From positions 14,689,752 through 14,753,751 of the forward strand of contig NC_054703.1 of the NCBI RefSeq assembly GCF_016097555.1: 64,000 nt of DNA. The letters run 5' to 3'. This document shows, in pieces, positions 23,238 through 34,303 of the stretch. This DNA comes from Gigantopelta aegis (Eukaryota; Mollusca; Gastropoda; Neomphalida; Peltospiridae). A program made the position numbers and the translations under genes. The stretch's first letter is position 1; the number at the start of each line of letters is the position of its first letter. Below the pieces are notes generated by a model. It did no database searches and had not been told where the DNA came from. It saw nothing but the letters and a program-made list of their open reading frames with translations.

Positions 23238-23334
23238 TGATAACTAGTTTAACGTGCCCATATACCACTAGGGTTTCGAACACGCCCATCCCGAGTCTGA
23301 CCTCCGATAAGATCGGTGGCCGGACTCGGGATGT

Positions 23335-23365
<31 letters not shown>

Positions 23366-23617
23366 GTAGTGTTGAAAATGGGCAGAATTTTGAAAATAGC
23401 AATTTGTAAAAAGTTAATAGAATAAAAAAAAATAAAAAAAAATTACAAGCCCAAAATATAAAGAATTGACTGCTCGGCCGAATATTTATATAATTTGGAG
23501 CATTTTAGAAGGACAGTCCTAAAATAAATAAGAGAAAGAAGAGAGGATCGGACTATTTAATAATATTAAAAAAAGAGAAGTAATTTCGACATAAAATTTT
23601 AACGAAAGTCTAAATGT
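23111..23617. other. No gene; short microsatellites
   Basis: (ATG)n near 23208-23236, (GT)n and a G run at about 23333-23367. Otherwise AT-rich. Confidence 0.6.
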
Positions 23618-23873
23618 TTAAAGTCCGATATATATGTCCATGTGAGTGGCCTCGATATGGCCGTTGGAGGTTTGTCTAGGTGAACCGATGAGCGGAGAGC
23701 CGGCAAAGGCGGGGATGAAGTGCTTCCATCTCTGGTCGGCAAGGATGGTTATGACACTCCGGTAGTCGTTGCCGAAAAGGGCCATGATGATCCTGTGAAT
23801 GGTGTGGCTATCCATCTCTCTAACCAGGACCGCTTGTCGGTAGACTCCTTCTCGGCGCTGAGTAATGCTTATG
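23618..23873 (-). pseudogene. C-terminal part of an unrecognised ORF, separated by a Harbinger insertion
   Basis: Read on the minus strand from 23873, this segment is open to the TAA at 23618-23620 (about 84 codons) and includes MDSHTIHRIIMALFGNDYRS and a segment ILADQRWKHFIPAF. Removing the Harbinger element and its short CA(T) duplication brings it into frame with the ORF at 27571-28260. I do not recognise the family. The preserved frame on both sides shows that the host ORF was coding when the transposon arrived, or that the insertion is recent. Confidence 0.6.
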
Positions 23874-24301
23874 TCACACCAAAGTAGTTCTCAAAACGTC
23901 CTACCCGGTCCTAAAAAAATAGTAAAACGGGCTGTGGTCGGGGTAGAACGTGTAACTTTGGCCAAATAATGTCTAAAATACGATGCTAGTTCGTTCATAA
24001 ACAGTCCTCAATACGTCCATCTCGTCTTTATCCCGGCCGCAGTCCGTTGGTATCAAGTTCAGATCGGGTAAAATTGCCCGTTCACCTCATGCGGACGTTT
24101 CCAGGCAGTCCAAGCCCGTCCGTAGTCAGTTTAAAACCGTTCTGAACTAGTTCTACCTCGTTCCCAATACGTCCAAACCCGTTCTAACTAGTTCTTAACT
24201 CGACCACCTCGTTCCCAGACAGTTCACCTCGTTCTCACCACGTCCTCATCTCGTCCCTAGTGCGTGCGGAACGTAATTGCAATCGCGTCCTGGCCCGACT
24301 G

Positions 24302-24309
24302 CTATAAAT
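24302..24309 (+). promoter_or_regulatory. Candidate TATA box for the second Harbinger gene
   Basis: ctataaatac lies about 105 bp upstream of the ATG at 24410. The position suits a promoter of the element's second gene. Confidence 0.3.
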
Positions 24310-24377
24310 ACCCAGCGCGTTGTTGCCAGTCCTCATTCACGTTCGCCGCTTCAAGCTGTACACATCAACACATCAAG

Positions 24378-25713
24378 TCAACGACAGTTCCGACCATCTT
24401 CAATCATCATGCCTCCAAAGAGGAGTGGATCCAGAAAGACGGGCCGTGTGAAAGCAGCCAGTACTACCCCAAACTCCCCACGCCCCGCTGAAGCCCATGC
24501 AGATCCCCCTGAAGTTGCTGTGCCTCCTGAGCCTGCCCCTCCCTGTGGGACGTCCAAGTCTAGCAGGTTGGCATCTTGTCTCCAGGCACCAGCGAAGAGG
24601 TTGTGTGCAGCATCTTCAGCATCCACTTGAATGTTCTGAATGGTTGGGTTTCGGAGACGGATGAAGTTGTGAAGGCACACACAAGCTTCAACGATGGTCT
24701 GTACAGTCACTGGCATCTGTTGCATTGTTGACAAGAGGACTCTCCATCTCTGGGCCATAATGCCAAAGGCATTTTCGACCACACATCTGGCTCTAGAGAT
24801 CCTGTAGTTCGCAATCATTTCTTCTCTTGTCAGTTGACGGCCTGAATATAGCTTCATGAGGTATGTGCGGAGGCCAAAAGTGTCATCTCCCAGCAGGAAA
24901 TAGGGAAAGTCCTGGACATCATTTGGCAAGGGGAAGGTGGAGGGAGTCCAATGGAGCCATCTTCTAAGCATTCTTTCAGTTCTGACTGGTTGTAGATCTG
25001 GGCATCAGACTGGCTTCCAAAACCACCAACATCTATCCACATGAATTTGTAATCAGCATCTACCACGGCCATTAGGACGACTGAAAAGAAGCCTTTGTAG
25101 TTGTGGTACATGGTTCCAGTTTTGGGAGGCTTTCTGATGGCAACACGTTTCCCATCCAGGGCTCCACAGGCATGTGGGACATTCCAGCGCATCGGGAACT
25201 CCTCAGCAACTTCTTGCCATGTGCCTCTGTCAACAGGGCATACGATGACTTCATTCTTGAGCTCCATCACCAAGGCATCACAGACTTCTTTCACCAACAA
25301 GCAAATTGTGTTTCTGGCTACCCGGAATTCATATTGCAGGGTGGCATAGGAATCTCCTGTTGCCAGATGACGCAGTGTGATGACAAGCTTCATCCCTGGT
25401 TCCAGAGCCTTTCTGTAGTTGGTGTCTTCTTTTTCTATGAAGGGGGTGATGCGTTCAAGAAGTTCGTCAAACATGGGTGGGGTGATTCTCAAGAAGTTGT
25501 AGAAGGACTCTTGATCATCAGTTGATGATAATGACCCACGGCTATTCTCCTCTCAGGTTTCAGCCACTTCCTCACCCAACAGGTTCTTGGTCTTCTCCTC
25601 CTTCTTTCTTGCTCTACCATCTCATTGTACTCTTGCTCTGCTTCCAACAAAAATTGCATGAAACCAACATTCAACATGTCAAGGGCTGCAAAGTTATCCA
25701 TGGTTCTGGCCAA
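24378..25713 (-). pseudogene. Harbinger transposase (HARBI1-like DDE nuclease), frame-broken
   Basis: Minus-strand segments give an N-terminal helical region, then ALDGKR (first Asp), a segment MAVVDADYKFMWIDVGGFGS containing the second Asp, then ISRARCVVENAFGIMAQRWR with the catalytic Glu, ending LHNFIR. These are the hallmarks of the PIF/Harbinger DDE_Tnp_4 nuclease, related to vertebrate HARBI1. The frame changes near 24950-24970 (after a segment ending MTLLASAHTS) and again upstream near 25490-25510, so the gene is broken in at least two places and is unlikely to give active enzyme. The 5' segment (25713-25489) has MARTMDNFAALDMLNVGFMQ. Its natural function would be cut-and-paste transposition at the element's termini in the nucleus. 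Confidence 0.85.
24410..24630 (+). pseudogene. Truncated second Harbinger ORF (N-terminal remnant)
   Basis: An ATG-started frame begins MPPKRSGSRKTGRVKAASTT and continues Pro/Ala-rich. From about 24555 it simply reads the antisense of the transposase 3' end, so the authentic coding part appears cut. Harbinger elements usually carry a second gene for a Myb/SANT-like DNA-binding protein. This basic N-terminus could be its start, but no Myb motif is left to prove it. Confidence 0.35.
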
Positions 25714-25779
25714 AAAACGTGAAAATCTTCAAGTCAGGAACAGATGTGCACTGCCAGAAATATCGAGCCCAAATGATGA

Positions 25780-26160
25780 ACCAGTCATGTCATGTCATGT
25801 CATGTCATAGGGTTTTACGTGCACATTCAGAACAAGCTATTGTAGAAAACGCCTGTCGTGCGCACAAGAGCCGGACTTGGCCGGCTCCTCCGTCCATGAC
25901 AGGAAAGGTGGGGGGAGGGGAGAGGAGGGACCGCCTGCACTGGCAGGTGCAAGTGAGCACCAGCAGCCCGATCAAATCGGTAGCAGGCGGGTGGGGATGG
26001 TGGTGGTGCTATGGAATTTGAATGGAGCGCAGTTAAATGCCAAAGAGAAAAGGGTGCGCAATTTTGATTGAGGGAATTTGGCGCAATTTTGAACGGTCGG
26101 TCGAAAGGTAAATGGCCGAGCTAATATAGGTTTTGATATTAGTGAATCGAGAGTACAAGG
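25780..26160 (+). repeat. Dispersed repeat R1, nested in Harbinger
   Basis: Starts with four catgt units and catagggttttacgtgcac. Shares gccggctcctccgtccatga and ccgatcaaatcggtagcagg with 22230-22720 in inverse orientation. Confidence 0.82.
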
Positions 26161-26770
26161 GATGTACAGGCGGGTAGTTTTGAGTAATTGTTAATTTATA
26201 TTGCTAAATTTATGCCAGCTAATTTGGTTGAGTATATGCTTTTTCTTTTGTCGTTTAACCGTTCTCCCCCCGGGTTGGAATACGTGGTCTGTTCGAGTGC
26301 GTAGGGTGGATGTTCCACCAAGGGGGTCACAGATGTCACGATTCAAGCATTGTCATATCTAGCGGTTATTAAATCATTCGCTACCATCCCGCCGTTGATC
26401 CCCGGGTTGGAGTGCTTGTTTGGTCGAGTGCTTAAAGGTCGCTCTTCCGTCCGAGAGATGTACAGGCGGGTGGTTTTGAGTAATTGTTAATTAATTGCTG
26501 AATTTGTGCCAGCTAATTTGGCTAGGTATATGTTTTTACTTTTGTCGTTTCACCGTTCTCTCCCCGGGTTGGAATACGTGGTCTGTTCGAGTGCGTAGGG
26601 TGGATGTTCCATCCAGGGAGTCACGGGTGTCACGAGTTAAGCAGCGTATTAATTACTTATCTTAATTATAGATCGCCACCTTCCCACCGTTGGTCCCCCG
26701 GATTGGAGTGCATGTCGGTCGAGTGCAGAAGGTCGCTCTTCCCTCCGGGAGACGTACAGGCGGGTGGTTG
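26161..26770 (+). repeat. Tandem repeat, about 296-bp unit, two full copies and a partial third
   Basis: tacaggcgggt(a/g)gtt recurs near 26164, 26461 and 26755. ccccgggttggaatacgtgg occurs in both full units. Confidence 0.85.
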
Positions 26771-27570
26771 CGATCATTTTCTAATTTTAGTTTTTAACTT
26801 TATGACTGTCAGGAGCCCGATGGGTGTGCTACGGTTTCCCATCCTGCCTGCGATCAGTCGGGTTGGTGGTCCGCGTCGACCGAACGCTGGCAAGGCGGGC
26901 AGTACGTGGCACTTATAGTTTTGGTTTGGTGGACTGGACGAATTGATATACTGGATGAACCAGTGAGGAAACGGCCGTATTTATACCCTACCTTGTCCTA
27001 TCGTACTGCAGACGGGGTGGACGTAGTAAGAACTGCGTGAGAACTACACAAACGTACTCAAAACGAGTAGAACTTAATGAGAACCTACTGCGAAATTTTA
27101 GAACCGTGCAGAAACGTGTTGCCAACTCCTTCAGAACATTTTTATTTTGTTTTGAACGTATTTGCACGGAATAACGAATGGCTAAGGACGTAATGCGATG
27201 GGGTTGGGTCTGTCTGCGAACGGGATGAACGAGCTACAAACGGACCCGGTCGGTGTGCACACGTACTGCAATTGATTCCCGACTGCTCCACGTCGTAACA
27301 CGTCCCTAGTAGGATCGAAGTACGGCAATTCCGTTTGTAGTACGTCCATCTCGTTTTAAGTACGTTGTCACTCCGTCTAATTGCAGAACGGGATGGCCGC
27401 CAGAAATTTTGAGCAGGCTCGAAGTTCTGGAGCACCTTTCCGTTCTAGCCCGTCCACGAAGTTCGTAAAAAGACCGTAAAAAGTTGCTACTACGTCCACT
27501 CCGTTCGCACACAGTTTGAGCCCGTTCGGCAACATTTTCAAGAACGTAGTGAGAACTAGTTTGGTGTGAT

Positions 27571-28260
27571 GGGGGCATTAGTACCAACCCCGTCTTCCCC
27601 GGCTGTAGATTTGATGGTGTGTAGCTCGTAAGCGCTTCCATCAGGCAGTTGTTTCAGTTCTGGTTTCACTAGTCCGCCCATCAGTGATGCCGGATCCGAG
27701 GTGTCCCCCTGCACGAACTTCAGGAAGCCGGACCTGATTTTGCCGATCTGAACTTTCCAGACGGCTTCCGAGTCGGAGGGGGACGGTGGTTGTAAAGGTG
27801 GAGGCCGGGCCTTGTCAGGTTGGTCGCTCGGCTGAGCGACGCCCTTCCTCTTTCCAACGGCGGCTGATCGGGCCGGTGGCTTGACGACTGGCAGTACCGG
27901 GGATACCGGCCAGTTCTGTCTGGGCCACGTAGTGGTCGGCGATGGAGGGCCTTTACGGGGCGTCTCACACACCGCGGTGTTGAGTCTGTCCCTCTCGGTG
28001 GTCGACGGTTCCGGCGTAGCAGGTTTCCTCGACTCAGGCTGGGCTGGGGGCGGCGTCGCAGAAGGGACCGCCGCTGGCGGTTGAGCCGCCAGTTTTGGTC
28101 CCCCCCCCCCCCGTGCCGTTCCTGGCGCACTTTTCCTCTTCCTCCATCTCCTCCTCTTCTTCTGTACGATCGCGTCACAGTACACCAAAGTCACGGAAGC
28201 CCGTGACCCGGTGTAAGTGACGCGATATTCAAGTAGCTTCCCGTAACTCAGTAACGGGTA
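27571..28260 (-). pseudogene. Unrecognised Pro-rich basic ORF, 3' end replaced by Harbinger TIR
   Basis: Minus-strand frame open from about 28300 with no clear ATG. It contains LVYCDAIVQKKRRRWRKRK, a basic nuclear-localisation-like stretch, then a long Pro/Ser/Thr-rich low-complexity region and a more ordered end with VWKVQIGKIRSGFLKFVQGD. The frame stops a few codons into the transposon terminus. A second partial copy lies beyond the N gap at 39799-40130, so the ORF is itself repetitive and probably belongs to a mobile element. I recognise no domain. Composition is GC-rich, unlike the neighbours. Confidence 0.5.
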
Positions 28261-28419
28261 ACTCGCGAGTACATGGCGAGACGTCTGTCCTCATCGCAAG
28301 TTAGCTTGGAAGTGTTACGGGTTGAAACTAGAATATCCAATCAGAAATAATAAAAGTAACACACCAGCAGCAAAGCAGCTAACAATTAACACGTAGATGG
28401 TTATTGGGTGGGAGGGTTT

Positions 28420-28662
28420 TATTTACGGTTATATGGCGTCAGACATATGGTTAAGGACCAGGCTGATATTGAGAGAGGAAACCCGCTGTCGCCGCTTCAT
28501 GGGCTACTCTTTTCGATTAGCAGCAAGGGATCTTTTATATGCACTATCACACATACAGGGTAGTACCACAGCCTTTGATAAACCGGTCGTGGTGCACTGG
28601 CTGGAACGAGATATAGCCCAATGCGCCCACCGACGCCAAACACTTTACCACTGGACTACATA
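28420..28662 (-). mobile_element. SINE (type A), truncated at both ends
   Basis: Contains tttatttacggttatatggc and ctggaacgagatatagccca in complement. The same copy recurs at 40236-40500 with the adjoining ORF. Confidence 0.85.
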
Positions 28663-29340
28663 AAGCAATCATTATAATTATAACAGACAGAGAGACAGAC
28701 AAATTATGATGTATTGAACTCTCATATGCAATTTGTCGGTGGCATTTTGTTTCGCAGTTGGTTCATAAATAAATAACACAAAACTGAGATTTACATTTGT
28801 TTAATTGGGATTTATTACTCAGGTGACATGTTTAACTCATTATTAGTTTTATGTTGCCGCTAATCCATCGGTGTGGTACTTGCTTTGGATTACGTCGCAA
28901 ACTGCAAACAAAACAATTTTGGTAAACAAAGGTTACGATTTACCCAAGCATACCATGATACCGGCTTCACTAAAGTCATTAATGTTTGCCGCTTGGTGCA
29001 AACTGCTTGTGAACAACAATCATGATGACTGACAGAAGTACAGAACGGAATTACCGAACTTTATTACGCTCAGGCCGTTACACAACGGCATATGAAGAAC
29101 ATGATATATAAACTGTAGTGACAAGATAGGGTTTACAGGAGACAGTAGAACAATGGTATTAATACAAATGCAATAGAATAATAAAGGCAATAATAAAATA
29201 CAATTAGCATAAAGTAATGTAATGTCACAAGTAGTATAAAGGCCTGTTGAGAGTCATGACCTACTTTCCGTGACCTTGACCTTGGTGCACTTAGTAGGTG
29301 TCTGGCCTTGGTGTGAGTCATAGTGGTGTGGTCTACTAGG
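28663..29340. other. No recognised feature
   Basis: AT-rich sequence without supported genes. Confidence 0.45.
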
Positions 29341-29360
29341 GTGAACGCTCGCCCGTGTCC

Positions 29361-29500
29361 CTGACCGACTTAGGTTGGTACTGATGTCCTTGGACTGGCC
29401 CTGACCGACTTAGGTTAGTACTGATGTCCTTGGACTGGCCCTGACCGACTTAGGTTGGTACTGATGTCCTTGGACTGGCCCTGACCGATTTGTTTAGCAT
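29361..29500. repeat. Tandem repeat, 40-bp unit, about three and a half copies
   Basis: ctgaccgacttaggtt(g/a)gta starts units at 29361, 29401 and 29441, followed by diverged pieces to about 29515. Confidence 0.9.
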
Positions 29501-29629
29501 TGACCGACTTAGAAGGCAGTGACTGGTATACCTGGGCAGGTGTGCGACCTTGGTGTAAGTCATAGCCTTGACGTACTTGGTGTGTGACTCGTCGCCTAGC
29601 CTTGACAGGCATGGTGTAGGATCCCAAAT

Positions 29630-29745
29630 TGCTACTAATGGGAAAGTGCAGCGGGTTTCCTCTATAAAACTGTCAGAAGTATGTTTCACATCCAATAGCC
29701 GATGATTAATAAATCGAGATGCTTTAGTGGTGTCGTTAACGTACC
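29630..29745 (+). mobile_element. SINE tail fragment (type B)
   Basis: Contains agcgggtttcctctataaaa, catccaatagccgatgatt and gtggtgtcgttaacg. Confidence 0.75.
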
Positions 29746-30084
29746 ACGTCTAAGGACTCTGCTCGACGCGAGGTAGTGTATTTATTTTTAGCGCGCTGAA
29801 TGATGAATGGTTATCACTGTTTACATCCGGGAAGCGGTGGTATTCTATTTTATTGTCGATGACAATACTCTTCGGAAAGAGAAGTTACATTCTTAAAGAC
29901 GTGAAATAAGAAATGATTTAAATAGGTGTAAAACAGAATTTTCGTTCTACGCTATCTGATAGCGCATTCACAAGATTATTATTAACTGACCTATTTCGTC
30001 ACTTCATTCCGCGCTTCGCCGCTCGCACATGTAATGGTTTAAATGACAGGTGTTATTAACATGCGTGAAGTAGTCAGCTGCGAA
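29746..30084. other. No recognised feature; LINE target region
   Basis: GC-richer sequence leading into the LINE target-site duplication. Confidence 0.45.
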
Positions 30085-30110
30085 CGACTTCGCGTCCAGC
30101 GCTGAGGGTG
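30085..30110. repeat. LINE target-site duplication, left copy
   Basis: cgacttcgcgtccagcgctg and six more bases are repeated exactly at 33601-33626. Both copies are preceded by aa, so the duplication may be 28 bp. Confidence 0.93.
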
Positions 30111-33100
30111 ATAGATTTCTTTTTACTCTCTAGAAATATTTTACATTTTGTTGTTAATTCATACATATCTTATACCACCTTTAGTGATCACAATTTTGTG
30201 TCTCTTAAGTTGGATTTTTCTCGTGTGGAGAGGGGTCAAGGTATCTGGATTTTTAATAATGAGTTACTGAATGATGAACTTTTTTGTAATGCGATTTCTA
30301 ATGTTATAGATAATGCTTGTGACTGTCCTTTGTTTCAGACAGAACCTCTTGTATGGTGGGATAATTTAAAATTTAAAATGAAAAAATGTGCAACATATTT
30401 TGCTATTAATAAACGTAAATTAGAAACTGAAAAATATCATTTTATTCAAAATGCTTTAAAACGGGAATATTCTAAATTAGCTTTAAATAAACAACATGAT
30501 TTAACATATTTACAAATTTTACAAGAAAAATTAAAGTTAATAGAACAATCTAAATGTAATGGTGCTATTTTAAGATCAAAAGTGGAATGGAATTTTGAGT
30601 CTGATAAAAATACAACGTTTTTTCTCAATTTAGAAAAATCAAAACAAGAATCAAATTCAGTTAAAGAACTTAATACAATTAATGGATTATCTAGGAAAAC
30701 AGAAGATATACTTGCATGTGCACATGACTTTTATTCTAAATTATATACCAAAGAAGATATAGATGTAGATAAAGAAGAAGAAGTCTTAAATTTAATTTCG
30801 AATAGAATAACAGAATTTGAAAGTGAAACTTGTGATAATGATATATCGATTGAAGAATTAACAAAAGCATTGATAGGTATGAATAGGAATAAATCACCAG
30901 GTATGGATGGTCTTACTGTTGAGTTTTATCTTAAATTTTGGGAGAAATTAAAAAACAAATTTCATAAAGTTGTTATGTCAATCCAAAATGAAGAATATTT
31001 ATCACGTAGTATGAAAAAAGGAATTATCAGTCTTTTTTATAAGAAAAAAGGCGATAAAACAAATCTTAAAAACTTTAGACCGATAAGTCTTTTAAATGTT
31101 GATTATAAAATTATATCCAAAGTTCTCGCAAATCGTTTAAAATTAGTTTTGTCATCTATTATTTCTCCTGAACAAACGTGTTGTGTTCCGGGTAGGGATA
31201 TAGTTGATAATATTATGTCAGTCCGTGATGTTATTGATTTTGTAGATATGAATAACCAGGAAGGTTTTTTGATTAAAATAGATCAAGAAAAGGCGTTTGA
31301 TAGGGTATCGCATAGTTTTATAGTCAGAGTTTTGAATAAATTTAATTTTGGTAATAAATTTATTTCTTGGATTAAAATACTATATAATGATATTAAAAGT
31401 AGTGTTAAAATTAATGGTCATTTAACGCCTTTCTTTCCTGTTACTAGAGGTGTTAGACAGGGATGTCCAATTTCGATGATGCTATATGTAATTGTTGCTG
31501 AACCTTTAAATAGCTTGTTAAAAAGTCAGCAACAAATTAATGGAATAAAATTGAATAATAAATTTAATTCTTTATTATTTCAACATGCTGATGATACTAC
31601 TATCACTGTACAAGATGCTCAGTCTGTTGAGGTGGTTTTTCGCACTGTCAATTATTTTTGTCTTGCTACGGGTGCAAAGGTAACTATTGAAAAATCAGAA
31701 GTACTTTGTCTTGGTAAAGCCGCGGAGAAATATTTGTCATTTAACATTCCTGTTGCTGTTAATAAAGATTGTGTCCAAATTCTTGGCATTTATTTAGGTC
31801 CAAATAAAGCATTGTGCGAAAGATTAAATTGGAAAATAAAAATTGAAAAATTTAATTCATTGATTAACATGTGGAAACAAAGAAAACTTACTTTAAATGG
31901 TAAAGCAACAGTGTGGAATACCTTATTAACTTCTAGATTATGGTATATAATTAGTGCAGTTCATGTTCCTAGGTGGGTTGAACAAGAAATTCAGAAGTTG
32001 TTTTGTAAATTTATGTGGGATGATAAAATACCATTAATAAAATATTCGACTATTATTGGGAGTAAAAGTTCAGGTGGGCTTAATATTCAAGATATCTCTT
32101 TAAAGAAAATTGCTTTTCGTATTAAATTATTAAAGAAATATTTTAATAATGATTTCAGTTCTGTTTGGAAACATACAATGTCTGAATTTCTTGCTAAATA
32201 CATGAATATGAACTTGTCTTTTAATATTTTTAATATAGTTTTTGATGAACCAGCTTTGGCTAACATTAACCCTTTTTATGCTGAGGTTTTGTTGTCATGG
32301 GACAACGTTTCAAAGCGTGAACGCATTTTCCCCTTAGATTTAGATCAAATATTATATCAGCCAATATTTCATAATCCATTTATTAATTACAAAAATAAAT
32401 TATTATGTTTTAATTCTTTTATTAAAAGTGGTATTATAACGGTGGCTGATATTGCATATGAAGTTATACCGGGATTTTTACCGGTATCTGCAATTGTCGA
32501 AATTATTAAAGAAAAATATCCTGATATGTTGGCAGCAGAAATTTCTACTGCTATTTATGTAATTCTGAACTCGCTTCCTGGTGAATGAAAACGACTTATT
32601 TTAAATAATATTAAAAATTCGTCACAAGTTAAAGATTTGTTCTTGATTAATAATAATGAAACAATAAATGTAAGTAAATTTAATGTTAAATTAATATATT
32701 CCTTACTAATTTCACAAAATTTTAAATTACCTTCTTGTTTAGAAAAATGGCATGATTTGGGGTTTGTTATAGATTGGAAGCCAGTTTGGAAAATAATACA
32801 TTACTGTGATAAGACTTCGGAATTTGTTGACTTAGATTTTAAAATTGCTCATAACATTATTTTCACATACTCTTAAATTATTTAAATATGGCAAGGTATC
32901 ATCTAGCCAATGTCCTGTTTGTTTTAAGGAAGAAGAAGATATGTGTCATTTATTTTTGTATTGTGATGAACTTTATGATTTAATTTCTATTTTTTATGAA
33001 TTATGTATTTATATGTTTAAGGATACTGTTTTTTCTTTAGAAATATTAAAAAAAATGTTGCTTTTCGGGTGTTATTTTAAAATACAAACCTGCTCAAATG

Positions 33101-33186
33101 AATTCATCAATGCTTTGCTCTCAATATACAGAATATCAGTTTTCAAGAGACGTTTAATAGCGGAATCAAGGGGGGGTAAATGTTAA
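30111..33186 (+). pseudogene. LINE ORF2: endonuclease end, reverse transcriptase, zinc-binding C-terminus
   Basis: The first residues include TTFSDHNFVSLKLDF, the SDH motif at the end of an APE endonuclease. RT motifs follow: NFRPISLLNVDYKIISKVLA, LIKIDQEKAFDRVSHSF (catalytic Asp), GVRQGCPISMMLY and QHADDTTITV (catalytic ADD). After the RT come WDDKIPLIKYS and SGGLNIQDISLKK, typical of the Tx1/L1 group. A TGA at 32586-32588 interrupts the frame. The same frame then stays open to 32876, and a shift at about 32845-32876 leads to the C-terminal part with CPVCFKEEEDMCHLFLYC, the zinc-binding motif at the end of such ORFs. The N-terminal endonuclease core is missing. It copied LINE RNA at chromosomal targets in its active parent; this copy is dead. 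Confidence 0.88.
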
Positions 33187-33600
33187 TATTGTTAAGTTTT
33201 TTAAGCATTATATGAGACAGTACTTCTTAATACTTTTAAATCAATATCGCTTTAAAAATAGATTTCCTGCATTTATTAATAAATATATTTAAAATATTAT
33301 ATTTTTTAATCTAAATAATGATAAATTAGTTTTTAAATACCCACCTGAAAACTGATATTTATATTTAGTATATATCTTTAAAAAATTAACATTAGCTTGT
33401 AAGATCGATATCCCTCAATTTTCTTTTAATGTTTGCGTGTGCTTGTGTGAATGTGTGTGTGTGATAAATGTGTGGGTGGTTCTATGTGAGAGTACGTGTG
33501 TGGATTTGTGTGAATCTTTTTCTTATTTTTATTTGTAAATTTTATATACATGTGCAATATTGAGTTTCACGAATAAAAAGATAAAAAAAAAAAAAAAAAA
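30111..33600 (+). mobile_element. 5'-truncated non-LTR retrotransposon (Tx1/L1-like LINE)
   Basis: A 3.49-kb insertion bounded by exact target-site duplications and ending in about 18 A. AATAAA is at 33572-33577. The 5' end starts inside the apurinic endonuclease domain, the usual result of incomplete target-primed reverse transcription. AT-rich codon use contrasts with the flanks. Confidence 0.92.
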
Positions 33601-33626
33601 CGACTTCGCGTCCAGCGCTGAGGGTG
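33601..33626. repeat. LINE target-site duplication, right copy
   Basis: Exact copy of 30085-30110, immediately after the A tail. Confidence 0.93.
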
Positions 33627-33805
33627 CGTCGTTCGTATCTCATGTGGAGAATTTTTTTTTTTTTTCTATTATTTTTAAAACAAAATAATAATTTATAGTT
33701 TGTTTTTATTTTACTTATTTACTTACTTATTTATTTATTTGTTTATTTATTTATTATGTTACGAGGTTTTTTTTTTCTCAAGCAGCCTCTAATAACCCTG
33801 AGGGG
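33627..33805. other. T-rich low complexity
   Basis: T runs and (TTTA)n sequence; no gene. Confidence 0.6.
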
Positions 33806-34064
33806 ACGGGACGTAGCTCAGTGTTCCCTTGATGTGGGTCGGTCTGGGATATATCCAGTCAGTGGTCCACAACTGGACAACGGCCGTGGTATGCACTATC
33901 CTGTCTGTGGGATGGTGTAGGATCCCTTGCTGCTAATCGGAAGAGTAGCCCATGTAGTGGCGACAGCGAGTTTTCTCTCAAAATCTGTGTGGTCCTTAAC
34001 CATATGTCCGTATAACCGTAAATAAAATGTGTTGAGTAAATAAAACATTTCCTTCCTCGTAAAA
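33806..34064 (+). mobile_element. tRNA-derived SINE (type A), internally deleted
   Basis: Head ggacgggacgtagctcagtg, then tail gtgtggtccttaaccatatg with small deletions (gttgagtaaataaaac). The same deletions occur at 38381-38450. Confidence 0.85.
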
Positions 34065-34178
34065 TAAAGATTAATTGAATACAAATATTTATTTTTAGTA
34101 TTTTGTTTTAGTCATAGGGAAAGAAAGACATATTTGTCTCGAAGAAAGGAATGTTTGTTAAGAAGAAAGGCATATGCG
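33990..34178 (+). repeat. Inverted duplication, left arm
   Basis: About 180 bp, including the deleted SINE tail and agacatatttgtctcgaaga, is repeated in inverse orientation at 38266-38450. Confidence 0.85.
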
Positions 34179-34242
34179 TTAAGGAGAAGAAAGGAATATT
34201 TGTTACGGAAAAGAAAGGGATGTTTGTTAAGGGAAGAAAGGA

Positions 34243-34299
<57 letters not shown>
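34243..34299. repeat. (GT)n microsatellite
   Basis: About 28 GT units. Confidence 0.97.

Positions 34300-34303
<4 letters not shown>

Larger units (their letters stand above)
23874..27570. mobile_element. PIF/Harbinger-type DNA transposon
   Basis: Ends are imperfect inverted repeats: left tcacaccaaagtagttctca at 23874 and right tgagaactagtttggtgtga ending at 27570. Inside is a minus-strand DDE transposase. Both subterminal regions (23880-24260 and 27000-27560) are dense in short gttct, cgttc and cgtcc motifs in opposite orientations, plausible transposase-binding sites. Nested inside are repeat R1 and two 296-bp units. The target duplication is only two or three bases, CA or CAT, which is short but compatible with the 3-bp sites of the superfamily. 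Confidence 0.82.
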
